Source of the DNA: Entoloma clypeatum
Taxonomy: Eukaryota > Basidiomycota > Agaricomycetes > Agaricales > Entolomataceae
Direction: 5' to 3'
DNA length: 64,000 nt
Assembly (NCBI GenBank): GCA_963565915.1
Contig: OY751490.1
Coordinates: forward strand, 1,240,001-1,304,000
In this document: one piece after another, positions 41,483 through 52,659 of the stretch
How positions within the stretch are numbered: the first letter of the stretch is position 1
How the letters are laid out: the number at the start of each line of letters is the position of its first letter
Position numbers and translations under genes: made by a program
Notes under the pieces: generated by a model
The model's input: only the letters and a program-made list of their open reading frames with translations
Databases searched by the model: none
What the model was told of the DNA's origin: nothing

Positions 41483-42196
41483 AGATGTGGTCCCCCATTG
41501 CCCATATTTGGTTTGGAAGTATGAATGCCACTTCAATTCCGAGATCACAGTCTCTCTCAAATCAGTCACCTATATCCACAAGTACATCAGAAAGGGAACA
41601 AACAAAGCAACAGTCCAAATTTCTGCTGAAGGTGGTGACCAGCAGCGAAATAAAATCAAGGATGTGGATGAGGTCTTGAGTCGCTCTAATATCGACCTGA
41701 CACCCTTGACTGCATGGTTCAAAGCAAATCAGCGGGAGGAGGGAGCACGCACCATTCTCTACCAGGACTTTCCCCAGAAGTATTCCTATGACAAAAAGAC
41801 CAAGGTCTGGAAGGCTAGAACCCGCAGTGCTGGTGTGATTGGTCGCATGTACTTTGCGTCTCCTGCCCAGGATGAACGCTTCTATCTCAGGCTGCTTTTG
41901 ACAAAGATTCCTGGTGCTACCTCCTTTGAATTTTTGCACACAGTCAATGGTGTACTGCTGGAGAACTTCAAGCAGGGCTGCTTGGAAAATGGGTTTCTGC
42001 AAGATGATGGAGAATGGAAACAGTGCCTTCGTGAAGCTGTTGTAATGCAAACTGGATCAGCAATGCGGTCTTTGTTTGCCATCATTCTAATCCACTGCTT
42101 CCCTGTCCATCCAGATGTGCTCTGGGATGAATTCAAGGAACCAATGTGCCGCAATTTGGAGTGGGCCCTCAGACAGCGCTTTTCTGAAAGAGAATT

Positions 42197-42498
42197 TGTT
42201 GAAACTTTTCCATCACGTAGATTAGATTACATCACGTGACCATTTACATATCTTCGATTACATACTTATTTGGTTGGTACAAACAGTAGTACGGTATATA
42301 AGACCAGGAAACTGTCAATATCAACAAGTTGTCTCTTGACTCTTAACCAGCTCCATCGCTCTTATCCGCCTCAACTGCTCTCACCAGCCTCACCCTCCCA
42401 AACCATGTAAGTGGCTAGAACGGTTAAGTAGAGTACTTCCACACTGTAGCTGTGTTGCTCAGTACGCCTGTGGCTAGCGCCCAGGTGGAACTTCAACA
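42197..42498 (+). repeat. 5' LTR of Copia-A1
   Basis: TGTTGAAACTTTTCC to GGAACTTCAACA, with TATATAAGA near 42294. Confidence 0.92.
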
Positions 42499-42510
42499 GG
42501 TTATGGGCCC
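42499..42510 (+). promoter_or_regulatory. Primer-binding site of Copia-A1, half-tRNA initiator-Met type
   Basis: GGTTATGGGCCC directly follows the LTR. It is complementary to GGGCCCATAACC of the initiator-Met anticodon arm found in many eukaryotes. Confidence 0.82.
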
Positions 42511-42867
42511 CGGATAGCAGAGGGACTTGGGAACGCTGGCAACAGCAAGTACCTGCCCACTCTACCCTGGTTGACAGGAGAACCGATCGCAAGATCTAGG
42601 TTCTGAGTCATACTTCTTCACATATGAACCTGGGAACGTCATTACAACAAGTACCTGTCATGAAGCGTCCCTAAAGGGGATTGGCTTAGTACACATCATG
42701 TGGAAACGTCGATCGTACCTCATACACTTCTGACATAAAAAGGGTTTTTTCCACGACCACTATTCCTGAAGGGGATATGTCATGAGAAATCATTTATTTG
42801 TTTTCTCTAAATCAAATTCATATAAACACATCACTGATTGGGAAAACTCTTTTTAGACTCATTAAAA

Positions 42868-44396
42868 ATGTCTACCTCCCGCTCTGCCCTTGACTCCATC
42901 ACCGTCTTCGACGGAATCAACTACTAAAGCTGGGCTGAAAAAATGAAATCCTATCTCCTCCATCAAGGAGTCTGGCACCTCGTATCTGGCGACATTGAGC
43001 GCCCTGACATCGCCAACTTTACGGTCACGGTCTCCACCCCTGCCTCCGCCACTTCTACATCTGCAACCCAACCTCTGGTGATCACCACCACTGTCGACCA
43101 ACCTAGCTTCCACAAAGAAAGGAAGATCTGGATCAGGGACGACAACATGGCTCTGGGTTCCATCCGCCTCAAAGTCTCCGAGGCAATCAGGAGGCACATC
43201 AAGGACACCAAGACCTCAAAAGATGCCTGGAAATCATTGAAAGATGCATAGTCAAAGGTCTCCCCCACCACCATATTTGGCGATTTCAAAGCCACAGCCT
43301 CTTTCAAATTGTCTGGTCGGGACCCTGTGCCAGAAATCAAGCGACTTGGGTCACTCTTCGCTCGCCTCAGCGACTCAAACTTCATTGTGCCTGATCTGAT
43401 GCAGGCTATGATCTTGGCAAGTGCCATTCCTGATGCTTGGTCGTCCCTCTCCACCGCCCTCTTTCAGGTCTACGACGCCGATGACTTCACATGGAAGGCT
43501 GTCGCCGAAAGCATCGTTTCAGAATACAGGCACAAGTATGTGATAGGGTCTACTCGGGCGTCCAATGAGCAGGCCCGGAAAATCTCCGGGACTAAGTGAA
43601 AGGGGCAAGACCCCAAATGGGAAAAGCAGACAGCGCTGAGTACCTCGCAGAACAATGCTGACGAGCAGCCTAACTTGACCGACCCAAGTACCGCTTCTGA
43701 AAAGAAGAAGGGAAAGGGACGCTGGCGCAACCAGAAAAAGCGCGCCAACAATGCGGACAATGAGTCCGACCACGCCGAGGAAATAATTGAGTTTATTGCA
43801 CCAGCCATTGAACAACTCCCTTGTCAATCTGCTCCTTGTCCTCCCCCTCCTTGTCATGCACCTGCCTTTACCACTATTACAGGCTGCAGGAAAACTTCGA
43901 GTACCGCGCAGCCCGAGTCAGAAAGAATGCAGTCACTCCTGCAACACATGAACCCGCCTCCCTCTCAGTACACTGGGCTTCCTTCCGGAAAGCCGTCAGT
44001 GTGGAAAAAGAACGAGAAGGTGAGAAAACTCGCTCAAGAAATCGGTGCCAGACCCTCTGGGTCAAACCTTCATATCCTGGATACCATCATTCCAGACATT
44101 GACGAAAGGCCGGCTAAACAGCGTTGAGTTACTCCGCCAATAGACCAATCGCTGAGGATGATGGACATCGACCAAGAGCGAATGGGGCCAGATGAGTTTA
44201 TAGATGAGATTGAACTTGATGGTTCGTCAAAAACCTTATCAATTGCGGAAAGCTAATAATACCTCTCAACAGACGTATAATATATTAGCCAGTACTAGTA
44301 CAGTTTGCGTAGATCACTTCAGCAGTGATCTACATAAAAAATATATAAAACATTTTGCCTCCTGTACACATTGTAAGGAAAAAGAACACGCACAAT
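42868..44396 (+). pseudogene. gag: Copia-A1 gag and start of pol, four nonsense codons
   Basis: ATG 42868 opens a gag beginning MSTSRSALDS, with the Trp-containing first helix (MKSYLLHQGVWHL), the UBN2-like helical region and a basic KKKGKGRWRNQKK segment. There is no CCHC knuckle. In-frame stops occur near 42925 (TAA), 43249 (TAG), 43597 (TGA) and 44125 (TGA). Past 44230 a shifted frame encodes the first residues before the protease (HFASCTHCKEKEHAQWI), where the deletion begins. Confidence 0.85.
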
Positions 44397-44403
44397 GGAT
44401 ATT

Positions 44404-44622
44404 CAAACAGTAGTACGGTATATAAGACCAGGAAACTGTCAATATCAACAAGTTGTCTCTTGACTCTTAACCAGCTCCATCGCTCTTATCCGCCTCAACC
44501 GCTCTCACCAGCCTCACCCTCCCAAACCATGTAAGTGGCTAGAACGGTTAAGTAGAGTACTTCCACACTGTAGCTGTGTTGCTCAGTACGCCTGTGGCTA
44601 GCGCCCAGGTGGAACTTCAACA
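44404..44622 (+). repeat. 3' LTR of Copia-A1, first 83 bp deleted
   Basis: Collinear with 42280-42498 with one substitution; ends CTTCAACA and is followed by GAATT. Confidence 0.92.
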
Positions 44623-44973
44623 GAATTTACTCCAGACCAGGTCTATGACTTTGGACTATATCTCTTGGAAAAGATCTTGAGAAAGTCTGGCAAACAGCTC
44701 ATCCAATTTCCACCAATGCCATCTGTTGCAGATCCTGAGACTTGGGAGGGAATGGCCATCGGCAACCACATGCTGCATGAGCAGCTGGACTATGACATCA
44801 ACACACTGAAAACCATGGTGGAGCACAATTGTAGTTTGTTCAACAACGAACAGAAGCTGGCATTTGATGCAGCAATGCTTCCTATCAACAACAATGAGGG
44901 CAAGTTGCTGTGCTGCATTGGCACTTCATCCCAGATAATAACCTTTGTTCTCTGCAACACTTCAAAGATGGGC
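44623..44973 (+). pseudogene. Helitron helicase N-terminal fragment
   Basis: Continues the Helitron frame from 42196: TPDQVYDFGLYLLEKIL, then the region before the P-loop (CSLFNNEQKLAFDAAML). Where GPGGTGKT is expected, the sequence reads GTSSQIITF, so the Walker A motif is lost. It ends against Copia-A2. Confidence 0.75.
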
Positions 44974-47900
44974 TAGTTTTTAAGTAATCCAAAGTACGGG
45001 ATAAACTTGCTAAAGAGGATTTTCCCCAGATTCTTAGTTAAAAGGTCTGCAGGGTTATTCACTCCTTCAATGAATTCGACCGTAATAACGCCTTCGGATA
45101 CTTTTTCTCTGACAAAGTGGAATCGCATGTCGATGTGCTTGGATTACTTTTCAGTTACAGGATTGGATGCGATGAATACAGAGCCATTGTTATCTCCATA
45201 AATCAGGACTAACCCGATCTGCATTCCAAGTTCGGCAAGCATGCTTCTAAGCCATGCCACTACACGACTGCAATCTGATAGCGCCATATATTCTGCTTCC
45301 ATGGATGAGAGGGCAATGGTTTTCTGCGCTGATGAAACCCATGTTACTGCTCCAGATGCCAGCGATATGAAGTAGCCAGTGGTGGATTTCCTGGTGTTTT
45401 CGTCTGACGCCCAATCAGAGTCTGTAAAAGTGTAGATTCCTTTCCCAGAATCACCATCATACATGATCGCGTAATTTTTTGTTGCTCTCAAATATCTGCA
45501 AATATCCCTAGCCACTTCTAAGTGGCGTTTGGTGGGGTTTGCGGAGAATTGAGACATTTTGATTACAGCGAAACAAATGTCGGGTCTTGTCCCAATCATT
45601 AAGTATAATAATGATCCGATGACGGATTGGTACTTGGACCTAAGTCCCAATTCCATTGGGAGTGGGGTATGGGTGGCATTGGATTCACTCATCCCCATGC
45701 GTGCGAGTATTTTCTCAAGGTAAGGTACTTGATCAATGAGGATCCGCTTCCCATGTTGCCTTATTTGGATCGAGAGAAATTCTTTTGGTTCCCCATCAGA
45801 CACCAGGTGCCCTAGGTCCCTACATTCCCATGTTGTCATGAAGGCCTTCTTTTTCTCTAGCGTGTATTCCCGGTTTGTGCCGAGAAAAGCAGAGTCATCG
45901 ACATAAATGACGGCGATCACAATTTCCCCTTTGGTACTTGTGTGAATAAAAACTCCCGCATCGGAGTGTAGCCGGACAAAACCGAGCTTTTTCATGGAGG
46001 AATCGAGTTCTCTCCACCAGGCTAATGTGGCCTGCTTGAGTCCATATAGGGCTTTGTATAGTTGGTACACGAAGTGTTCTTTCTCTTTTACTATGTAACC
46101 CTCAGGCTGTCGCATGTAAATTTCCTCATGGAGTGTTCCATAGAGGAAGGCTGATGAGACGTCCAAGAATGTCATGAACCACCCTTCAAGGGCTGTCAAT
46201 GCCAGAATTAACTGGACAGTCTCGTACCTCACTACTGGTGAGAAGATCTGATCAAAATCAATCCCTTCTACCTGTGAGAAGCCTTTTGCGACAAGGCGTG
46301 CTTTCAAACACCCGTCGGATTTTTCATTGTAAACCCATTTGTTCCTTAGAGCCTTCCTCCCTGCAGGTAGGGGTACTAGCTCCGTGATCACCCCGTGGCT
46401 TTTGAGCATGTCTAGCTCTTTTCGTTCTGCCGCATACCAATCTTCTTTGTTCGGAAGAGTGTATATGTCTTTGTGTGACATTTCGATGATGCCAACCTGG
46501 ATAGAGATTGCCTCCATTAGGAGATCATTCATCCACACCGTTTGACCGCCTAATCTCTGTCTTCAATCTAATTTTTCAAGATCAGAAGCGGGAGTGTCTT
46601 CCCCATAGATGCTACCTGGCATCTTCCGAACTCGTTGTTCCCTGATCGGTCGATCTGGTACTTGTTCAGGTTCCGGAGTGGGTACTCATGGCTCGTCATC
46701 TGGCTCGCTAGACGGCAAGTCATTGTCTGATTCAGGGTGATCCTGTCCAGTAGGAACTGGGTCATGAGGTTTTTCATAATGGTTATCATTATCATCATTT
46801 CCGGGGATGAGGTCCTCAAACTCATCAGCCAGTTCTGGATTTTTCATTTCTGGATGGTTTTCTGGCAGGAAATCGATATGGCATCTGGGGTATTTGCTTT
46901 CATCGAAGATAGCTTTCCCACCCATGAAAATTGTATTAGTCTCAGGATCCATGAACCGGTATCCTTTGACCCCTGGTTTTGATCCGAGATAAATCATCAA
47001 TCGAGATCTAGACTCCAGGGAATTTCTACGTTTTTCCTTTGGGATATACACATATGCCTGACATCCGAAGACTCTGATGCTTGACATATCGGGCATCTCA
47101 TTGGTCACCCTGAAGTAAGGGGTATTCCATTCGAGACGCTGCATGGGGGTTCTGTTGTAGAGAAATGCTGCATGTTCCAAACAGAATTCCCACCACATAG
47201 GGGGTAAGCACGCGTCGAAGCGCAAGGCCTGAGATTTCTCCCACAGGGTTTGATTTATCTGTTCTGCTCTACCGTTCTGCTGGTGCTGATACGGGAGCGT
47301 GACGTTGATCAGAACTCCATGATTGGCAAGTACATCCTTGTATTCGTCAAACTCTCCACCTCCATCAACTCGCCATTTTTTAGGAGTGGCGGCGAACTGA
47401 TTCTGGATCATTGCAAGAAATTGTCGCAGTGCCGTGATGGCATCCGACTTCTTTCTAAGCAAGACAACCCAGACATGGGATGAAAAATCATCCAAAAACG
47501 TGAGGAAATATTTATATTTATGGTATGATGCCGTGGATATCTGTTTGAGATCGGAATGGATCAGATCAAAGGTTTTGGTTGCCCTTGTCATCGAATTGGG
47601 ATATGACTGATTCAGCATTTTCCCTTTGAGGCAACCTGTGCAACTTTCCTGTGATTTCTCACGTACTAGTGTTTCAGGTACCCCTTTGGTACTGGTGGGA
47701 ATCTTTCGGAGCGCCTGATCATTTGGGTGACCAAGGCGCTTGTGCCATGTTTTGACAGTGATTTCACTCGAGATCGCATGGATCTGATCATAGCGTATTT
47801 CAGTGTCTAACCAGTAAATGGTTTGACCAAGGATGTGGGGCGAAAACTGGATTTTGTTCAGCCCTTTGGAGATGTTGATTTCTCCACGAGTCCCTTCTAC

Positions 47901-49521
47901 TTTGTAACCATGGTTAAGAAAGATGCCTAGGGACAATAGGCGTGTGTCCATGTCCGGGATGTAGAATACCGGTCTGAGAAGATGGGTTTTAACTTCCCCA
48001 TTTAGGGTGTGCCATACTGGAACGGCCCCAACTTCGAGTATTTCCAGTTTCTTTCCTTTAGCAGCAGTTTGGACGAATCGCTTGACCGTGAGAGGTCTAT
48101 AGTATGCGAAGTCTTTAAACTCATGTGTAAAGTGTAAAGAAGCACCAGAATCTAATATCCATTGTGCGCGTTCTTTTTCCTTACAATGTGTACAGGAGGC
48201 AAAATGTTTTATATATTTTTTATGTAGATCACTGCTGAAGTGATCTACGCAAACTGTACTGGTACTGGCTAATATATTATACGTCTGTTGAGAGGTATTA
48301 TTAGCATTCCGCAATTGATAAGGTTTGAGAGAAGATTTTGACGAACCATCAAGTTCAATCTCGTCCACAAACTTGTCTGGCCCCATTTGCTCTTGGTCGA
48401 TGTCTATCATCCGCAGCGATTGGTCTAACGGCGGAGTTACTCAATGCTGTTTGGCCTCTCGTCAATGTCCGGAATGATGGTGTCCAAGATACAAAGGTTT
48501 GACCCAGAGGGTCTGGCACCAATTTCTCGAGCGAGTTTTCTCACCTTCTCGTTCTTTTTCCACACTGACGGCTTTCCAGAAGGAAGCCCGGTGTACTGAG
48601 AAGGAGGAGGGTTCATGCGTTGCAATAGTGACTGCATCCTTTCTGACTCAGGTTGTACAGTAAAGAAAGTCTTTCCGCGACCGGTGATGGTGGTGAAAGA
48701 TGGTGCATGGTGAGGAGGGAGAGGGCAAGGGACACGTTGACGAGGAGGAAGGGGACAGGGAGCAGGATGATGAGGGGCTTGCTCAATGGCCAGTGCAATA
48801 AACGCGACCATTTCCTCAGCGTGGTCGGAGTCGTTGTCCGCATTGTTGGCGCGCTTTTTCTGGTTGCGCCAGCGTCCCTTTCCCTTCTTCTTTTCAGAAG
48901 CGGTACTTGGGTTGGTCGAGTTAGGCTGCTCGTCAGCATTGTTCTGTGAGGTAATCAGCGCTGTCTGCTTTTCCCATTTGGGGTCTTGCCCCTTTCACTT
49001 AGTCCCGGAGATTTTCCGGGCCTGCTCGTTGGACGCCTGAGTAGACCCTATCGCATACTTGCGCCTGTACTCTGAAACGATGCTGTCAGTAACGGCCTGC
49101 CATGTGAAGTCATCGGCATCGTAGACCTGAAAGAGGGCAGTGGAGAGAGACAACCAAGCATCAGGAATGGCACTTGCCAAGATCATAGCCTGCATCAGAT
49201 CCGGCACAATGAATTTTGAGTCGCTAAGGCGAGCGAAGAGTGACCCAAGGCGCTCGATTTCCGGCACAGGGTCCTGACCAGACAGTTTGAAAGAGGCTGC
49301 AGCTTTGAAATCGCCAAATATGGTGGCGGGGGAGACCTTTGAATAAGCATCCTTCAATGATGTCCAGGCGTCTTTTGAGGTCTTGGCGTCCTTGATGTGC
49401 CTCCTGATTGCCTCGGAGACTTTGAGGCGGATGGAGCCTAGAGCCATGTCGTCATCCCTAATCCAAATCTTCCTTTCCTTGTGGAAGGTGGGTTGGTCGA
49501 CGGTAGTGGTGACCACCGGAG
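44974..49521 (-). mobile_element. Copia-A2, truncated at both ends, broken
   Basis: A minus-strand Copia-A copy: gag from 49521 (N-terminal part missing) to about 48437, pol 48410 to about 45000. The left end stops in the last codons of pol next to the Helitron; the right end is cut by the 3' LTR of Copia-A3. No LTR of its own remains. Confidence 0.85.
44974..49521 (-). pseudogene. Copia-A2 gag-pol
   Basis: Gag (49516-48437) has the helical capsid region and basic tail. Pol has protease (WILDSGASLHFTHEF), integrase zinc domain and core (DLIHSDLKQIS, WRVDGGGEF, QQNGRAEQINQ), then hinge, RT with YVDDSAF, and RNase H (FTDSDWASDENT). The 48410-46686 and 46538-45144 segments are in one frame with a few stops between them. 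The hinge and RNase H regions carry short deletions relative to Copia-A4. The integrase triad and RT YVDD are visible. Confidence 0.85.
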
Positions 49522-49830
49522 TGTTGAAGTTCCACCTGGGCGTTAGCCACAGATGTACTGAGCAACCTGCTACAGTGGAAGTACTCTACATAACCGTTCT
49601 AGCCACTTACATGGTTTGGGAGGGGTGAGGCTGGTGAGAGTGGTTGAGGCTGGTAAGAGCGATGGAGCTGGTTAAGAGTCAAGAGACAACTTGTTGGTAT
49701 TGACAGTTTCCTGGTCTTATATACTGTACTACTGTTTGTACCAACCAAACAAGTATGTAATGGAGATATGTAAAGGTCACGTGATGTAATCTAATCTAAT
49801 CTAATCTACGTGATGGGAAAAGTTTCAACA
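49522..49830 (-). repeat. 3' LTR of Copia-A3
   Basis: 309 bp, plus-strand TGTTGAAGTTCC to GTTTCAACA. On the element strand it is immediately preceded by GGGGGGG (49837-49831), the polypurine tract. Confidence 0.92.
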
Positions 49831-49906
49831 CCCCCCCATATTTAGTACATACTTCTAAATACATCTTACTTTTTCCCACATATATATATAGGTACTTTTG
49901 TTTCGC

Positions 49907-52659
49907 CTAGTTTTTTATCAATCCGAAGTACGGGATAAACTTGGAAAAGAGGATTTTTCCCAGATTCTTAGTTAAAAGATCTGCAGGGTTGTTCACTCCT
50001 TCAATGAATTCGACCGTAATTATTCCTTCGGAGACTTTTTCTCTGACGAAGTGGAATTGCACGTCAATGTGCTTGGATCGTTTCTCGGTTACAGGGTTGG
50101 ATGCGATAAAGACGGAACCATTGTTGTCTCCGTAGATCGGTACTGATCCGATCTGCATTCCAAGTTCGGCAAGCATGCTTCTCAGCCATGTTGCTGCACG
50201 ACTGCAATCTGATAACGCCATATACTCTGCTTCTGTGGAAGAGAGGGCGATGGTCTTTTGCGCCGATGATACCCATGTTACTGCTCCAGACGCCAGTGAT
50301 ATGAAGAAGCCAGTGGTAGACCTCCTCGTGTTTTCATCTGACGCCCAATCGGAGTCTGTGAATGCATAGATTCCTTTCCCTGAGTCGCCATCATACATGA
50401 TTGCGTAATTTTTTGTCGCCTTTAGATACCTGCAAATATCCCTAGCCACTTCTAAATGGCGTTTGGTGGGATTTGCGGAAAACTGCGACATTTTAATCAC
50501 GGCAAAACAGATGTCTGGCCTCATTCCAATCATCAGATATAGAAGTGATCCGATGACGGATTGGTACTTTGATTGAAGTTCTGCATTGGGTTCATCTTCG
50601 GACATCATGGGTTTGTAGCCCATAGGAAGTGGGGTATGGGTGGCATTAGATTCGCTCATCCCCATTCGTTCGAGTATTTTCTCAAGGTAAGGTACTTGAT
50701 CAATGAAGATACGTTTCCCACATTGCCTTATTTGGATAGAGAGAAATTCTTTCGGTTCCCCATCAGGCACAAGGTGCCCTAGGTCCCTACATTCCCATGT
50801 GGTCATGAAGGCCTTTTTCTTCTCTAGCGTGTATTCTCGGTTTGTGCCGAGAAAAGCAGAGTCGTCGACATATATGACGGCGATTACAATTTCCCCTTTG
50901 GTACTTTTGTGAATGAACACTCCCGCATCAGAGTGAAGCCGGACAAAGCCGAGCTTTTTCATGGAGGAATCAAGTTCCCTCCACCAGGCTAATGCGGCCT
51001 GCTTAAGTCCATATAGAGCTTTGAATAGTTGGTACACGAGGTGCTCTTTCCCTTTTACTATGTAGCCCTCAGGCTGTTGCATGTAAATGACTTCTCGGAG
51101 CGTTCCGTAGAGGAAGGCTGATGAGACGTCCAACAGTGTCATGAACCACCCTTGAAGGGCTGTCAATGCCAGTATTAGTCGGACGGTTTCATATCTTACG
51201 ACTGGTGAGAAGATCTGATCGAAGTCGATCCCTTCCACCTGCGAGAAGCCTTTTGCGACAAGGCGCGCTTTCAGACGCCCGTCGGATTTTTCGTTATAAA
51301 CCCATTTGTTCCTTAGAGCTTTCCTCCCTGCAGGCAGGGGTACTAGCTCCGTGATCACCCCGCGGCGTTTGAGCATGTCTAGCTCTTTACGTTCAGCCGC
51401 ATACCAGTCTTCTTTATTTGGAAGAGGGTATATGTCTTTATGGGACATTTCAACGATGCCAACTTGGGCTGATATCGCCTCCATCAGGAGGTCATTCATC
51501 CATGCCGTTTGACCGCCCAATCTCCGTCTTCGATCTAATTTTTCAAGATCAGACGCTGGAGTGTCTTCCCCATAGATGCTTCCTGGCATCTTCCGAACTC
51601 GTCGTTCCCTGATCGGTCGATCTGGTACTTGCTCAGGTTCCGGAGTGGGTACTCGCGGTTCGTCATCAGGCTCACTGGCAGGTAGTTCATTGTCTGATTC
51701 AGGTTGATCCTGTTCAATGGGAACTGAGTCCTGAGGTGTTTCATTGTGACTATCGTCGTCGTTGCTGCCAGGGATGAGATCCTCAAACTCATCAGCCGGC
51801 TCTGGGTTTTCCATTTCTGGATGGTTTTCTGGCAAAGGGTCGATGTGGCATCTAGGGTACTTGCTTTCATCAAAGATAGCTTTCCCACCCATGAAAATTG
51901 TGTTAGTCTCAGGATCCATGAAGCGGTATCCTTTGACCCCTGGTTTTGATCCGAGATAAATCATCAATTGAGATCTTGACTCCAGGGAGTTTCTGCGTTT
52001 TTCTTTTGGGATATATACCTATGCTTGGCATCCGAAGACTCTGACGCTGGACAAGTCGGGGATCTCATTGGTCACCCTGAAATAAGGGGTTTTCCATTCA
52101 AGACGCCGCATGGGGGATCTGTTGTATAGAAATGCTGCATGTTCCAAACAGAATTCCCACCACATCGGTGGTAGACATGCGTTGAAATGCAATGCCTGAG
52201 ATTTTTCCCACAGAGTTCGATTTATTCGTTCTGCTCTACCATTCTGCTGATGCTGATATGGGAGTGTGACATCGATCAGAATTCCATGATCGGCAAGTAC
52301 ATCCTTGTATTCACCAAATTCTCCACCTCCATCAACCCGCCATTTTTTAGGGGTGGCGGCGAATTGATTCTGGATCATCGCAAGGAATTGTTTCAGCGCC
52401 GTGATGGCGCCTGACTTTTTCCTAAGCAAGACGACCCAGACATGGGAAGAAAAATCATCCAAAAAGGTAAGGAAATATTTGTACTTGTGGTACGATGCCG
52501 TGGATATCTGTTTCAAGTCCAAATGGATCAAATCAAAGGGTTCGACAGCCCTTGTCACCGAGTTAGGGTAAGATTGATTCGGCATTTTCCCTTTTAGACA
52601 CCCCGTGCAGCTTTCCTGTGATTTCTCACGTACTAACGTTTTGGGTACTCCTTTGGTAC
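49907..52659 (-). pseudogene. pol: Copia-A3 pol, integrase to RNase H, one internal stop
   Basis: The segment above 52019 covers the end of the integrase zinc domain and the core (FDLIHLDLKQIS, WRVDGGGEF, QQNGRAERINR). A TAG at 52016-52018 interrupts, then 686 open codons (51967-49907) carry the hinge, RT (IYVDDSAFLG) and RNase H (FTDSDWASDENT, SSTEAEYMAL). Apart from the missing 5' half it is well preserved. Confidence 0.88.

Larger units (their letters stand above)
38287..42196 (+). pseudogene. Helitron Rep/helicase gene, N-terminal and Rep part
   Basis: A 53-bp intron (38289-38341, GTATGT...TTAG) splits the initiator ATG after AT, so splicing creates the start of MSFTPPPG. Next come a Gln-rich coiled coil (about 38790-39170), TGA-TGA at 39378-39383 (CGA-CGA would restore the frame), and the Helitron-like N domain (to about 40930). 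A frameshift lies at an A5 run (40894-40898). The Rep HUH nuclease follows, with GLPHMHLLIW (about 41035) and the tyrosine motif YIHKYIRKG (about 41571). Two similar introns (41343-41394 and 41425-41482) lie within Rep. Rep would nick and join single-stranded DNA in rolling-circle transposition. Confidence 0.85.
42197..44622 (+). mobile_element. Copia-A1, internally deleted Ty1/Copia copy inside the Helitron
   Basis: A 302-bp 5' LTR (42197-42498), half-tRNA PBS, leader and gag are followed at 44403/44404 by a jump into the 3' LTR, which lacks its first 83 bp (44404-44622). Almost all of pol is gone. GAATT flanks both sides (42192-42196 and 44623-44627). Removing the element with one GAATT restores the Helitron frame (SEREF then TPDQVYDF). 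The shared parts of the two LTRs differ at one base, so insertion was recent and deletion came later. Confidence 0.93.
38287..44973 (+). mobile_element. Helitron, 3'-truncated, interrupted by Copia-A1
   Basis: A Helitron coding region runs from a spliced start codon (38287-38288 plus 38342) through Rep to the beginning of the helicase. Copia-A1 (42197-44622) sits inside it with a GAATT duplication. At 44973 the sequence switches to Copia-A2, so helicase core and 3' hairpin are lost. Two TGA codons, one frameshift and a ruined P-loop region show it is dead. Confidence 0.85.
49522..52659 (-). mobile_element. Copia-A3, 3' half with LTR, fused to Gypsy-A3
   Basis: On the minus strand, pol begins within the integrase region at 52659 (fused to Gypsy-A3 gag) and continues through RT and RNase H to 49907. 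A short 3' region, a G7 polypurine run and the 3' LTR (49522-49830) follow. The 5' half is absent. It sits in the gag of Copia-A2; the 5 bp on its left are CGGAG, with no partner visible. Confidence 0.87.
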
